Notes under the pieces: model-generated | Database searches by the model: none | Told to the model about the DNA's origin: nothing | Seen by the model: only the letters and a program-made list of their open reading frames with translations | Program-made: the position numbers and the translations under genes | In this document: positions 37,539-45,847 of the stretch, in pieces | Numbering within the stretch: position 1 is the first letter of the stretch | Layout of the letters: every line of letters starts with the position of its first letter | NCBI RefSeq assembly: GCF_018595675.2 | Contig: NZ_CP092333.1 | Span: 2,876,001 to 2,940,000 of the forward strand | Direction of reading: 5' to 3' | Length of the DNA stretch: 64,000 nt | Source: Flavihumibacter fluvii | GTDB taxonomy: Bacteria > Bacteroidota > Bacteroidia > Chitinophagales > Chitinophagaceae

Positions 37539-38147
37539 TCACGGCTTTGCATAAGCCAGCCTTCCAATCTCTTTGGATACAAAATACGCATCAAGCCCCT
37601 GGCTGATGAGCACATCGGCGGCGGATAAATCTACAAATCCGTCGGGACCCACCATGGCCGCATCGATCTCCACCTGCTGCACACTGCCGATGACCAGCAC
37701 CGTACCATTCAATTGGATGGGGATGCTTTCTTCGAACTTCATGGCGATTTTTACGACCGCATCTTCCACAAAGGGTGCATGGAAAGCGGGGTGATAGGCT
37801 TCGGGAAAACCCACCTGCTCAAATTCTGAAATACCACGATCATAGCGGGCGGAGGTCTGGTGCGCTTTTTTATAATGCGCAGCCTGGATAAAGTTTAGGG
37901 TATACTCCTTTGTATCCAAAATATTTTGCAGGGTATCGCGTTGCACGGTATCGGGGCGGCTCATCAATCCGAATAAAGCCGGGTTAGCGCCCAGGTGGAT
38001 GAGGGAATTAAATATCGCCAGGTTGGCAAAGCCATCCGCGGATTTCGTGCCCACTAATACCGCCTGGCGGAAACCCGCCAATGAATTGATGAAGGCAGTG
38101 CGGTAGCGTTTTTCAAACTGGCTGATGTCGTTGTAATGAATAATCAC
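37539..38147 (-). CDS. Flavin reductase-like FMN-binding protein
   Basis: 202 residues. Split-barrel pattern with ANLAIFNSLIHLGANPALFG, RDTLQNILDTKEYTLNF and VLVIGSVQQVEI, as in the flavin reductase domain family. It lacks a partner monooxygenase nearby. Third gene of an operon with an SDR and DUF2071 protein (spacings 12 and 20 bases). Such combinations are seen in light- and stress-responsive clusters of Bacteroidota (recollection, not verified). Confidence 0.82.
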   Translation of the reverse strand: MIIHYNDISQFEKRYRTAFINSLAGFRQAVLVGTKSADGFANLAIFNSLIHLGANPALFGLMSRPDTVQRDTLQNILDTKEYTLNFIQAAHYKKAHQTSARYDRGISEFEQVGFPEAYHPAFHAPFVEDAVVKIAMKFEESIPIQLNGTVLVIGSVQQVEIDAAMVGPDGFVDLSAADVLISQGLDAYFVSKEIGRLAYAKP

Positions 38148-38167
38148 GGATCATTAATTTATGCTAG

Positions 38168-38884
38168 TTAAATGTCTGTCCTTTTCCATTTCACGGTAAC
38201 CGGCGAGCCTTCTGCCAGGATCACCGAATCGGGTGGCTGGTGTTGCAGGAAAGCGAAACTGTCGCCATACATGGCCCGGAAATCGCAGTGGATATCATAC
38301 CCGTTCACGGTGTTCACCAGCCAGCGCGGATGATTCACTTTGTATTCCTGCGTGCTTTGGGCATCGATTCTAGTATAGCCATAATAATGTTCAAAAATGA
38401 ATTCTTCGATGCTGCCGGGCAACATAGGCGCTTTTTCAGCAGCAGCGTTTACTGCCAGGTGGTTCCAGGCCTTATTGATCTTCCATTCATAGCGGATCTG
38501 TTTGGCAGTACCCGTACGCGTGATGGTATTTTTTGTGGGGATCGCCATATAGTGTTCCTTGTATAATCTGTTGGCCAGCCAGGCGACTGCCTTAAAAGGC
38601 ACGGTTTCATTGATAAAGACCACACCGCGTTTAACACCTTCTGCTTCCACGCGTTTGACATAAAACCGCAGGTTAATTTCTTCGAAAGTGCCCAGGAAGG
38701 GAATCGGGATATGGAAGAGGCTAGTCTGTTTAAACATAAAGCCGACGAGACTTATATAAGCGTTGTCCCGGAAGGTGTCCAGCTCCACACCTTTGGGCAA
38801 ATACGGTTGCAGGATGGCCGGATCGACGGCGTAATTGGCCATGACCAGGTCTTCCCAGCGGGCGGATAAAAATGTGTCGGTCAT
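38168..38884 (-). CDS. DUF2071 (YqjF-like) protein
   Basis: 238 residues. WEDLVMANYAVDPAILQPYL near the N terminus, then GVELDTF, YISLVGFMFKQT, EINLRFYVK and VNHPRWLVNTVNGYDI, the segment order of DUF2071, whose fold resembles acetoacetate decarboxylase. Function unknown. Middle gene of the SDR-DUF2071-flavin reductase operon. Confidence 0.85.
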   Translation of the reverse strand: MTDTFLSARWEDLVMANYAVDPAILQPYLPKGVELDTFRDNAYISLVGFMFKQTSLFHIPIPFLGTFEEINLRFYVKRVEAEGVKRGVVFINETVPFKAVAWLANRLYKEHYMAIPTKNTITRTGTAKQIRYEWKINKAWNHLAVNAAAEKAPMLPGSIEEFIFEHYYGYTRIDAQSTQEYKVNHPRWLVNTVNGYDIHCDFRAMYGDSFAFLQHQPPDSVILAEGSPVTVKWKRTDI

Positions 38885-38896
38885 GCAGGTAAAGTT

Positions 38897-39583
38897 TTAA
38901 GACATCCCGCCATCTACGTGCATGATTTGTCCGGTTATCCAACTGGCCTTTTCGGATAATAAAAACGCGGCCATATTGGCGATGTCTTCCGGGGTGCCGA
39001 TCCTTTTCATCGGATGCCGAACTGCGTTGGCTTCCAGTTTTTGTTCCGTATTCAGCAAGGATGCTGCAAGGGGTGTATTGGTCAGGGATGGGGCGATACA
39101 ATTCACGCGGACCTTGGGTGCGTATTCCGCTGCCAGGGCTTTTGTTAAGCCTTCGATGGCCCCTTTGGAGGCGGATACCTGGGTATGAAAAGGCAATCCG
39201 GATTGCACAGCAACGGTAGAAAACAGCACAATGGAGGAATGCTCCGATTGCTTTAAACGGGGCAGTGCCAATTGCATGACCTTAATAGCGCCGATGACCT
39301 GGAGTTTATAATCCGCTTCAAAGTCCGCGGGCTTGATGCGTTCAAAGGGCCTGAGGTTGATGCTACCCGGACAATACACCAATCCGGCTAAGGCCCCGGG
39401 TAAAAAATCGAGGGACAGGTTGTCGTCCAGCACATTCAAGGGGTGGTAGCTGATCTGTGGGTGTGTGGTAACCGGTGGATGCGTATTGTAGGTGGCGATG
39501 ACCGAATGGCCGGCATCGGCCAGTTGCCTGGCCAGTTGTTGCCCGATACCGCTGGAGCCCCCGATGATTAGGTAATGTTGCAT
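38897..39583 (-). CDS. SDR-family oxidoreductase lacking the catalytic Tyr
   Basis: 228 residues. GGSSGIGQQLARQLA near residue 8, LVYCPGSINLRP, SIVLFSTVAVQSG and C-terminal SWITGQIMHVDGGMS give a classical SDR. At the active site the sequence is HTQVSASKGAIEGLT: Lys is kept but the usual Tyr four residues before it is Val (codon GTA on the coding strand). Either the enzyme uses another acid or it has lost dehydrogenase activity. First gene of its operon, divergent from hsp20. Confidence 0.85.
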   Translation of the reverse strand: MQHYLIIGGSSGIGQQLARQLADAGHSVIATYNTHPPVTTHPQISYHPLNVLDDNLSLDFLPGALAGLVYCPGSINLRPFERIKPADFEADYKLQVIGAIKVMQLALPRLKQSEHSSIVLFSTVAVQSGLPFHTQVSASKGAIEGLTKALAAEYAPKVRVNCIAPSLTNTPLAASLLNTEQKLEANAVRHPMKRIGTPEDIANMAAFLLSEKASWITGQIMHVDGGMS

Positions 39584-39680
39584 GGTTAATTGTTCGGTTC
39601 ATGACAAGAACAAGGCATGCAGGGATTTGTTTATTTATTTGATGTTTGGGTGCTACCGCAGCAGGGATTCGGACCATTCA

Positions 39681-39737
39681 CTGAAATTCTGACTTTCCGG
39701 AAATGCAAAAATTTCAGTGCTGGTGAAAAAATTTCAG
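39681..39737. promoter_or_regulatory. AATTTCAG repeat cluster between SDR operon and hsp20
   Basis: CTGAAATT (39681-39688) is inverted relative to AATTTCAG at 39710-39717 and 39730-39737. The two direct copies start 20 bases apart, about two DNA turns, and share flanking A tracts. The 240-base divergent region serves both the SDR operon and hsp20, so this may be a shared operator. Confidence 0.4.
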
Positions 39738-39811
39738 GGCACAGGATCTGCAATTTGCGCTGGCATTTATTTTGTGCCTACCCAGGTAACTAATTATTTA
39801 ACCAAATTAAA

Positions 39812-39818
39812 AAGGAGG
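39812..39818 (+). promoter_or_regulatory. Strong Shine-Dalgarno sequence of hsp20
   Basis: AAGGAGG stands 5 bases before the ATG at 39824. Most genes in this window lack a recognisable Shine-Dalgarno, as usual in Bacteroidota, so this perfect site is an exception and fixes the start of hsp20. Confidence 0.7.
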
Positions 39819-39823
39819 TAATT

Positions 39824-40231
39824 ATGAAATTCGATGATTTCCTTATCCGTGACATTTTTAATTGGGGGTTGACTAATTTTTCAGACACCAACACCACAAT
39901 TCCTGCTGTAAACATTAAGGAAACAGCGGATAACTATGAAGTGGAAGTCGCTGCACCGGGCATGACAAAAAATGATTTCAGGGTGCAACTCGATGGAAAC
40001 AGCCTGGTCATCAGTTCAGAAAAAACAACCGGCAAAGAGGAAAAAGAGGATACCCGTTATGTGAGCCGTGAATTCAGTTACCAGTCTTTTTCAAGGACTT
40101 TTAACCTGCAAAAAGATGTGGTTGACACGGAAAGAATCCAGGCCAAATATGAAGATGGTGTTTTGCATCTGCTGATTCCTAAAATGGAACATGTAAAGCA
40201 AAAACAGCCCAGGCTCATTGAGATATCCTGA
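39824..40231 (+). CDS. Hsp20/alpha-crystallin small heat shock protein
   Basis: 135 residues. Alpha-crystallin domain with VNIKETADNYEVEVAAPGMT, DFRVQLDGNSLVISSEK, YQSFSRTFNLQKDVV and the conserved YEDGVLHLLIPK. A short N-terminal arm and a C-terminal tail complete the usual size. It acts as an ATP-independent holdase in the cytoplasm. Monocistronic, with a perfect terminator directly downstream and an unusually strong ribosome binding site. Confidence 0.93.
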   Translation: MKFDDFLIRDIFNWGLTNFSDTNTTIPAVNIKETADNYEVEVAAPGMTKNDFRVQLDGNSLVISSEKTTGKEEKEDTRYVSREFSYQSFSRTFNLQKDVVDTERIQAKYEDGVLHLLIPKMEHVKQKQPRLIEIS

Positions 40232-40246
40232 TGCGTTGAAATGGAT

Positions 40247-40282
40247 AACCAAAGTTGCTTTTTAGAGCAACTTTGGTTTTTT
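40247..40282 (+). terminator. Rho-independent terminator of hsp20
   Basis: A perfect 13-bp stem: AACCAAAGTTGCT (40247-40259) pairs with AGCAACTTTGGTT (40266-40278) around a 6-base loop, followed by a T tract. It lies 15 bases after the hsp20 stop. Confidence 0.9.
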
Positions 40283-40373
40283 ATACCGCTTGTGGTAAAA
40301 TTTGCCCCATTTAATCACTTACCTGGAAAGCCTGTCATCCTGCATAAGACCTCAGCGCCGGGGGGGTTAACAA

Positions 40374-40574
40374 GGAATAAAAGCACAAAAGCGCTTTGGC
40401 CAGCCTTGTATTATTAATACCTGGATTACCATTTTTTATATTTTAAGTTGGTTAGCATCCGGTATGTCTAATGAGGATATTATCGCTGATTTTCCTGAAC
40501 TAAAGGAAGAGCATATTCAAGCCGCCTTGTCATTTGCTGCAGAAAGGGAACCTGTTCTAAGAATTGCCTCGTGA
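40374..40574 (+). pseudogene. Truncated DUF433 antitoxin-like gene
   Basis: The frame, bounded upstream by a TAA and lacking a start codon at the expected place, encodes FGQPCIINTWITIFYILSWL then ASGMSNEDIIADFPELKEEH and IQAALSFAAERE. This is DUF433, the antitoxin partner of DUF5615 PIN-like toxins. Two Arg residues usual in the first strand are replaced (Ile, Trp). The stop TGA overlaps a GTG of a toxin fragment, as in an intact toxin-antitoxin pair. Confidence 0.6.
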
Positions 40575-40633
40575 AGCTTTTATTAGATCAGAATATTTCC
40601 TTTAGAATTGTCTACTATCAGGAAATAGCTTAA
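40571..40633 (+). pseudogene. DUF5615 PIN-like toxin fragment
   Basis: GTG-started frame reading VKLLLDQNISFRIVYYQEIA then stop. KLLLDxNIS is the first strand and catalytic Asp of DUF5615/Mut7-C-like toxins. Only about 20 residues remain of roughly 110. It overlaps the DUF433 remnant by 4 bases. Confidence 0.5.
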
Positions 40634-40645
40634 ATGACACATACA

Positions 40646-40775
40646 TTAATTCCCCAAGCTGCGATAGTCTTTAGGCTTGCACCCAACATGTTGTTTGAAC
40701 AATCGGGTGAAGTGCTGTGGTTAGTGGTTGATCCGATTTGAAGTATTTGTTCAGTATTTCTTCAAATTCCGCCAG
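40646..40775 (-). pseudogene. Deleted and frameshifted AraC-family remnant
   Basis: On the minus strand one frame gives LAEFEEILNKYFKSDQPLTT, which matches the linker before the helix-turn-helix domain of AraC proteins. Right after it another frame gives HFTRLFKQHVGCKPKDYRSL ending GN-stop, the very C-terminal end of such proteins. The helix-turn-helix between them is deleted. Confidence 0.5.
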
Positions 40776-40779
40776 CCGG

Positions 40780-40824
40780 GCAATAGGTCATACCTTAGTG
40801 GTTGATGGTGGTTATAGTATTCAA
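40780..40824 (+). pseudogene. C-terminal tail of a lost SDR gene
   Basis: The frame reads AIGHTLVVDGGYSIQ, the characteristic last strand of short-chain dehydrogenases (TGxxLxVDGGxS). The original stop is gone and the frame runs on into the ABM gene. It abuts the AraC remnant, marking a deletion junction near 40776-40780. Confidence 0.5.
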
Positions 40825-40839
40825 TTAAAACAAAGCATT

Positions 40840-41271
40840 ATGAACAAATACAAGTTTTTGAACTGGATATTGTTTTTTGTTTTACCCCTGTGCAGTTCCG
40901 GTCAAAGCACGGTATCAAAGCCGCCAGCGCAAATTATGGAAGACAGTATGTTCATACGAATAGCTGAAATTGAGATCCTGCCCGAATACCTGCAGGAATA
41001 CAATGCCATTTTAAAAGAAGAAGCAGCTGCCTCCGTTAAAGCAGAACCGGGGGTGATCGCCATCTTTCCCATGTACCTGCAGGAAAGCCCCAACCAGATC
41101 AGGATCCTTGAAATTTATGCCAATAAAGCAGCGTACCAGGCGCATTTGCAGGCACCCTACTTCCAGCATTATAAAACCACTACCCTTAAGATGGTGAAAA
41201 CCTTGAAGCTGGTGGAAATGAAGACCCTTGATAAAGACATGATGGCGGAGCTTTTTAAGAAAATGAAATAA
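40840..41271 (+). CDS. Exported ABM-domain (quinol monooxygenase-like) protein
   Basis: 143 residues from the ATG at 40840, which gives a clean signal peptide (LFFVLPLCSSGQS); the frame is open upstream only because it fuses with an SDR remnant. The mature part is a ferredoxin-like antibiotic-biosynthesis-monooxygenase fold: FIRIAEIEILPEYLQEYNAI, GVIAIFPMYLQESPNQIRIL, EIYANKAAYQAHLQAPYFQH. Cofactor-free dioxygen-using enzymes share this fold; the substrate is unknown. Confidence 0.78.
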   Translation: MNKYKFLNWILFFVLPLCSSGQSTVSKPPAQIMEDSMFIRIAEIEILPEYLQEYNAILKEEAAASVKAEPGVIAIFPMYLQESPNQIRILEIYANKAAYQAHLQAPYFQHYKTTTLKMVKTLKLVEMKTLDKDMMAELFKKMK

Positions 41272-41314
41272 TTAATGAATAAATCCTGGATTAGCAATAC
41301 ACCAGATTTGGAGA

Positions 41315-42418
41315 TTACTGTTGCATGAGCAGATTTTTCTGATCTGTTCTGCCTAATTTTTTTAACAGGTTATAGTGTGAGCGGATGGCTCCATAGGTGG
41401 TTGTTTCTTTGTATTTGAATCCATACTCATCCATTGTATCCTTTAATATTTGCGTTAAAGGAATGTAATGTGCGTGGCAGATATTAGGGAACAGGTGATG
41501 GATGACATGCGTATTTAGTCCGCCAAACATCCAATTAGCCAACACACTTTTCCTGGCAAAATCTGTTGTGGTATCCAAATGGTGGGTCAGCCGGCTATGG
41601 TGCAGGTACCCTTCTTTATCTACGGTGGGAAAAACGGTCTCTTCGCCAAGATGGGGCGGAATGGCTACCAGCGCGCCGATGAATCCAGCCGCCATTTGCA
41701 TGGCCAGAAACCCGATCAGCACCTGCCACCAGGCTACACTTAAGAAGATGATGGGAAGTACAATTGTCAACGTGAAATACACCAGTTTTGACAAGAAGAA
41801 TATTATTTGGTCTTTGACGCTGGGTTTTAAATCGAGTATGTTGCCGATCTTCCTGCTATAGAACATCTCAAACTCTTTGTATAAGATGAGAAAGATGGTG
41901 TACACGCAATAAAGGGGTGGACTATAAATGTGCTGGTAACGCAATAATTTTGATATCTTCTTGTTTGGGTCCACCGATAATATTTTCCAGTGGATGTTTA
42001 CGGTCCAGTCGTATTCCGGAACATTGTTAGTGCTGTGATGGTTGAGGTTGTGTTTGATATTCCACAGGTAGGCACTGCTGCCGGTAAGGTAGAGCGTATT
42101 GGACAATAATTTGTTGATCCTTGGACTGGTTGAAAAAGCATTATGCGCTGCATCGTGCCCGATGTTAAACACCAGCATGATGGAAGAAACGCCCAAAACC
42201 ATTGCCAGCAGCAGCATCACGAAAGGGCTGAATCGGTCTGACATGATCAGGGCATAGGCGCCAATCGTAACCAGTATGTTGAGGATGGATTTTATAATAA
42301 CCCCTGTATTTGCATGCCTTGTAATATTGCGCTCTTTAAAGTACTGCTCAATGCGGTGTTTGAGCACTTTGTAGGCTTCTTCTTCCCGGTTCTTATATTT
42401 GAAGGTTTTTATTTCCAT
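41315..42418 (-). CDS. Membrane fatty acid desaturase
   Basis: 367 residues with about four to five membrane helices. Three histidine boxes: HDAAH (88-92), HNLNHH (123-128) and HVIHH (303-307), the di-iron ligands of acyl-lipid/acyl-CoA desaturases; an additional RLTHHLDTTTDFA segment (275-287) is typical of the linoleoyl-CoA type. It introduces double bonds into acyl chains of membrane lipids. It starts 12 bases after the GNAT gene on the same strand. Confidence 0.9.
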   Translation of the reverse strand: MEIKTFKYKNREEEAYKVLKHRIEQYFKERNITRHANTGVIIKSILNILVTIGAYALIMSDRFSPFVMLLLAMVLGVSSIMLVFNIGHDAAHNAFSTSPRINKLLSNTLYLTGSSAYLWNIKHNLNHHSTNNVPEYDWTVNIHWKILSVDPNKKISKLLRYQHIYSPPLYCVYTIFLILYKEFEMFYSRKIGNILDLKPSVKDQIIFFLSKLVYFTLTIVLPIIFLSVAWWQVLIGFLAMQMAAGFIGALVAIPPHLGEETVFPTVDKEGYLHHSRLTHHLDTTTDFARKSVLANWMFGGLNTHVIHHLFPNICHAHYIPLTQILKDTMDEYGFKYKETTTYGAIRSHYNLLKKLGRTDQKNLLMQQ

Positions 42419-42430
42419 GGATGGTGTTAT

Positions 42431-43009
42431 TTATGGTTTCCAGATTAGTTGATTTATTTTTATGCCATATTTCTCGAAGGAATTGTACAGCGAAAATCCG
42501 ACCCGCTGGTAAATACGGCAGGTTCTTTCATCTGATGTTTCTGCATAAATAGGGATATCGTCTTTCCTGGCTAAGTCAAAAATATGGTGGGAGAGTTCCC
42601 ATCCAGCACGGCCGCCCCTTTCCTCTTTTTCCACCGCCAGGAACCAAAAGTAAAAATAATTGCCATCCCTGGGCCGCTGTGCGCTGATAGCAGATTGTCT
42701 TTTCATCACCCAGAATATCCTTTCGGGGCTCATCCCTTTGAAGCCCAGGCGCAACTTAATGTAGTAGTCATATATAGAGTTGGACTTCAGGTTCATCCGG
42801 TAACAGACTGCGACTGCCTTTTCATTCGAGGAGATCATCACTCCGTTTCGGGGAAAAGCTGTTTCAAAGGCATAGCGGATAAGCTCACGGATCCTTTGCA
42901 AACGCTTGTGATCCTGCTTTACAACCCAGTTCACTCTTGGATTATCATCAAAAGCCGCTGAAATAATATCGATGACCTTTTCTTTATCCTGGATGGTAGC
43001 TAGTCTCAT
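42431..43009 (-). CDS. GNAT-family N-acetyltransferase
   Basis: 192 residues. GNAT pattern with IIDIISAAFDDNP-like N-terminal helix, a central strand YFYFWFLAVEKEERGGRAGW where the acetyl-CoA-binding loop is RGGRAGW, and DDIPIYAETSDERTCRIYQR then VGFSLYNSFEKYG. The acceptor is unknown. Probably co-transcribed with the desaturase. Confidence 0.82.
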   Translation of the reverse strand: MRLATIQDKEKVIDIISAAFDDNPRVNWVVKQDHKRLQRIRELIRYAFETAFPRNGVMISSNEKAVAVCYRMNLKSNSIYDYYIKLRLGFKGMSPERIFWVMKRQSAISAQRPRDGNYFYFWFLAVEKEERGGRAGWELSHHIFDLARKDDIPIYAETSDERTCRIYQRVGFSLYNSFEKYGIKINQLIWKP

Positions 43010-43164
43010 TTGATATGATTCATAAATGAATAAGCAGTGCCTGAAATAAGTGTAAGATCTTTTAGCCTACTAAAAATACAAAGAGTTATTGATTTATTAC
43101 CGGGCAAGGAAACCGGAAAAGAAATCCCCGGCTTTGGCGATGCGGCAACAGAGTGGGTGTAATG

Positions 43165-45111
43165 CTACGCCGGCAGGGTAATAACAAACACAGAGCCTTC
43201 ACCCTCTTTGCTCTCTGCCCTTATTTCCCCGCCATGGGCTTTTATAATATCATAAGCAATTGACAAACCCAATCCCGTTCCTTGTCCGGTTGGTTTCGTG
43301 GTAAAGAAGGGCTGAAATATTTTATCAATAATCTGCTGCGGAATGCCATTGCCGTTATCCCGTATGTCAACTTCTACTTTATTGACCAGTTTTTTCGTAA
43401 CTATGGAAACAGTTGGTTCATAGTTGTTAGCTTTAGCGAAGGCTGAAGCGTTTTTTTCATTTACCGCATAAAATGCATTGTTGATCAAATTTAAAATCAC
43501 CCTTCCTATATCTTGCGGAATGACCGGTATATCCCCTATCGTTTTATCAAAATCAGTTACCAGGGAGGCAGTAAATAATTTGTCTTTTACTCTTAGTCCA
43601 TTATTGGCCAACCGTACATATTCATCCACCAGCTTATTAAAATCTGTCTTTTCTTTTATACCAGGACTGTTGCGACTGTGCTGGAGCATTCCCTTTACAA
43701 TGCCATCAGCACGATTCCCATGATGGTGTATTTTTTCTTCATTGGCGAGCAGGTCATTTGTGAGCGCTTTGGCATCTTCCAGGTTGCCCTGCTCCAGTGA
43801 GGTGCTCAGGTCTCCCAGCAATTCTTTATTGATTTCTGAAAAATTGTTGACGAAATTCAGGGGGTTCTGGATTTCATGGGCAATACCTGCAGTGAGCTCT
43901 CCGAGTGAAGCCATTTTTTCTGACTGGATCAACTGTGATTGTGTCGCTTTCAATTCACGGAGATTGCTTTGTATTTCATCCTTTTGTTGTTGCAACAATA
44001 CGTTGAGCTTTTGTTTATGACGGTTATTACGAACCAGGATAATGGCTATAAGTACAAGGCATAACAATAACACCAACAAAACCACGATTTTGTTTTTATT
44101 CAGGGCAAGCTGCCGGGCATTCCTGATTTCAGATTGCCTGAGTTCTTCATTGAACTTATAGCTGAGCAGTTGCTTCTGTTTGTCCTGGTTAAAAAGACTG
44201 TCTTTAACTATAAGGGCCTGTTTGTAATATTCAAGTGCAGTTTTTGTATTTACTTTTTCAAAAGCAGTTGACAATAACAAATAACACTCAACTTTTTCTT
44301 TATTGAATTTTTTATCGTTTGCGATTTCCAGGCCCTGCATGCCATAATAGATGGCCGAATCAGTATATCCTGCTTGTTCATACAACATACCTGTGCTTAT
44401 AAATGTACCTGCCAGGTCTTTGTAGTTGTTTTCGGCCCTTAAGCTTTCAAAAGCCTTCTTATAGAAACCTAAGGCTGTAGCTGTTTTATTCAACTTTGCA
44501 TAAAGCCGGCCATTCATCAGGAATATCCAACCCTCACTAAGCCTGTCTGGATATTCCAATGCTTTAGCCAGGTAAAAATGTGCCGAATCATAATTGTTCA
44601 TGCCAAAATACACCGAGCCTTTCATAGCGTTAGCAACAGCGAGAATTTTATCCAAATGCTTCGGAATTGCCTGCAACATAAGGGAACTGTAGTGTAATGC
44701 TTCATTGAAGTCACCCTGGTCCCGGTAAGAATTCAGTAAATTGGAATAAATTCTAGGCATTTTATCTTCATCATGCTTCGACTTATAATATTCCAGAACC
44801 TGTAACAGCAATTTTACAGCAGTTGCATAATCACCTACGGCCCACCAGTAATCACTGATTTTTTCTTTACATCTCATCTCACCATCCAGGTAACCTGCGG
44901 ATTGCGCTATTTTCAGTCCTTCGTTTGCAAATAAAAAAATGGAATCCGGATTTGAATTAAAAAATTCATCACTTAACTCAATCAACAGGTTAACCCGTGT
45001 AATATCTTCTTTAACGGTGGGAAGTACTCTTAATAAACTGTCAATATGTGAACGCTGGGCAGAAGCAGTAATTACACAAAACAGCACTAAAAAAAGTAGC
45101 GAAAATTTCAT
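43165..45111 (-). CDS. TPR-containing membrane sensor histidine kinase
   Basis: 648 residues. Signal peptide (1-19), tetratricopeptide repeats (about 30-310: AHFYLAKALEYPDRLSEG, LGFYKKAFESLR, AIYYGMQGLEIAN, ALEYYKQALIV), a membrane helix near 345-365, then a transmitter with [36 protein letters not shown] and GTGLGLSIAYDI. It is a paralogue of the kinases at 1.7-3.7 kb, here on the other strand and 40 kb away. No receiver protein is nearby. Confidence 0.9.
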   Translation of the reverse strand: MKFSLLFLVLFCVITASAQRSHIDSLLRVLPTVKEDITRVNLLIELSDEFFNSNPDSIFLFANEGLKIAQSAGYLDGEMRCKEKISDYWWAVGDYATAVKLLLQVLEYYKSKHDEDKMPRIYSNLLNSYRDQGDFNEALHYSSLMLQAIPKHLDKILAVANAMKGSVYFGMNNYDSAHFYLAKALEYPDRLSEGWIFLMNGRLYAKLNKTATALGFYKKAFESLRAENNYKDLAGTFISTGMLYEQAGYTDSAIYYGMQGLEIANDKKFNKEKVECYLLLSTAFEKVNTKTALEYYKQALIVKDSLFNQDKQKQLLSYKFNEELRQSEIRNARQLALNKNKIVVLLVLLLCLVLIAIILVRNNRHKQKLNVLLQQQKDEIQSNLRELKATQSQLIQSEKMASLGELTAGIAHEIQNPLNFVNNFSEINKELLGDLSTSLEQGNLEDAKALTNDLLANEEKIHHHGNRADGIVKGMLQHSRNSPGIKEKTDFNKLVDEYVRLANNGLRVKDKLFTASLVTDFDKTIGDIPVIPQDIGRVILNLINNAFYAVNEKNASAFAKANNYEPTVSIVTKKLVNKVEVDIRDNGNGIPQQIIDKIFQPFFTTKPTGQGTGLGLSIAYDIIKAHGGEIRAESKEGEGSVFVITLPA

Positions 45112-45156
45112 GCATCAATTTACCGCTACTTTGCCAGATACAGTGCTACGTTTTTA

Positions 45157-45516
45157 CTACATTTTCGCCTTTAAGGATTTTGCTTTAGACAGGTGGGTCT
45201 CCAAAGTGGGCAGGGTGGATTTGGCAAATGCCTTGATGCCGGCATTTTCGTTGGATGCCACAGCTTTCTTAAATTCAGCAATATCTTTCGTGTGGTCATC
45301 GATCATCATGGGGATAAAAGCATTATCGAAATCCTTACCGGTAAGGGTTTGCATGTGATCGATTTCCTCATGGTCTTTTTCGAGCATCTTACCATAATCC
45401 TTAACGCCGTCACTACCGCCGTTGGACTGGGCCAGTTTGCCCATTTCCACTTCCATCATACCCCCTGCGCCGGCCGTATACACAGATTCACTTGTTGGTG
45501 ACTTCCATGGTTTCAA
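45157..45516 (-). CDS. DUF4142 protein lacking its export signal and part of the bundle
   Basis: 119 residues. GGMMEVEMGKLAQSN, FDNAFIPMMIDDHTKDIAEF and TLPTLETHLSKAK are clear DUF4142 helices. Two things are missing relative to the family as I recall it: the N-terminal signal peptide, and about 20 residues after GKMLEKDH. The start overlaps the preceding gene by 29 bases. It may be a degraded copy still held open, or a cytoplasmic derivative. Confidence 0.55.
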   Translation of the reverse strand: MKPWKSPTSESVYTAGAGGMMEVEMGKLAQSNGGSDGVKDYGKMLEKDHEEIDHMQTLTGKDFDNAFIPMMIDDHTKDIAEFKKAVASNENAGIKAFAKSTLPTLETHLSKAKSLKAKM

Positions 45517-45847
45517 TAGGAAAATTATTGGCGGTAACGGTAAAGTTCAATTCACCGAAATATTCCACCACTTCGTTGAAAGGCACCCCGGAAATCTTGA
45601 ATTTTTTTACAGGAATTTTATCGGAATTGATCTTTTTATTGCCGGTAATTTTAAGTCCGTCGACCGCATAGAGGGTCAGTACATTTTCTTTGCCCAGCAG
45701 CAATCGGAAAGCACAGGGTTCGAAGCGTTCGGGCGTATAGTCAAATACGTACTGGGCGAAAAGTTCGTGTAAGGTGCGGCCCTCTTTAAGGGTGAGGGAA
45801 ATTTCGCCGGTGAGGTCGCCTTTATGAAAATGAAGTTCCTGTTTCAT
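45488..45847 (-). CDS. Unrecognised small protein
   Basis: 119 residues from the ATG at 45847; the frame is open to 46009 but that extension looks non-coding. Soluble, mixed alpha/beta with HFHKGDLTGEISLTLKEGRT then FEPCAFRLLLGKENVLTLYA and PVKKFKISGVPFNEVVEYFG. No signal or membrane segment, and no family recognised. The end overlaps the DUF4142 gene start. Confidence 0.6.
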   Translation of the reverse strand: MKQELHFHKGDLTGEISLTLKEGRTLHELFAQYVFDYTPERFEPCAFRLLLGKENVLTLYAVDGLKITGNKKINSDKIPVKKFKISGVPFNEVVEYFGELNFTVTANNFPIETMEVTNK

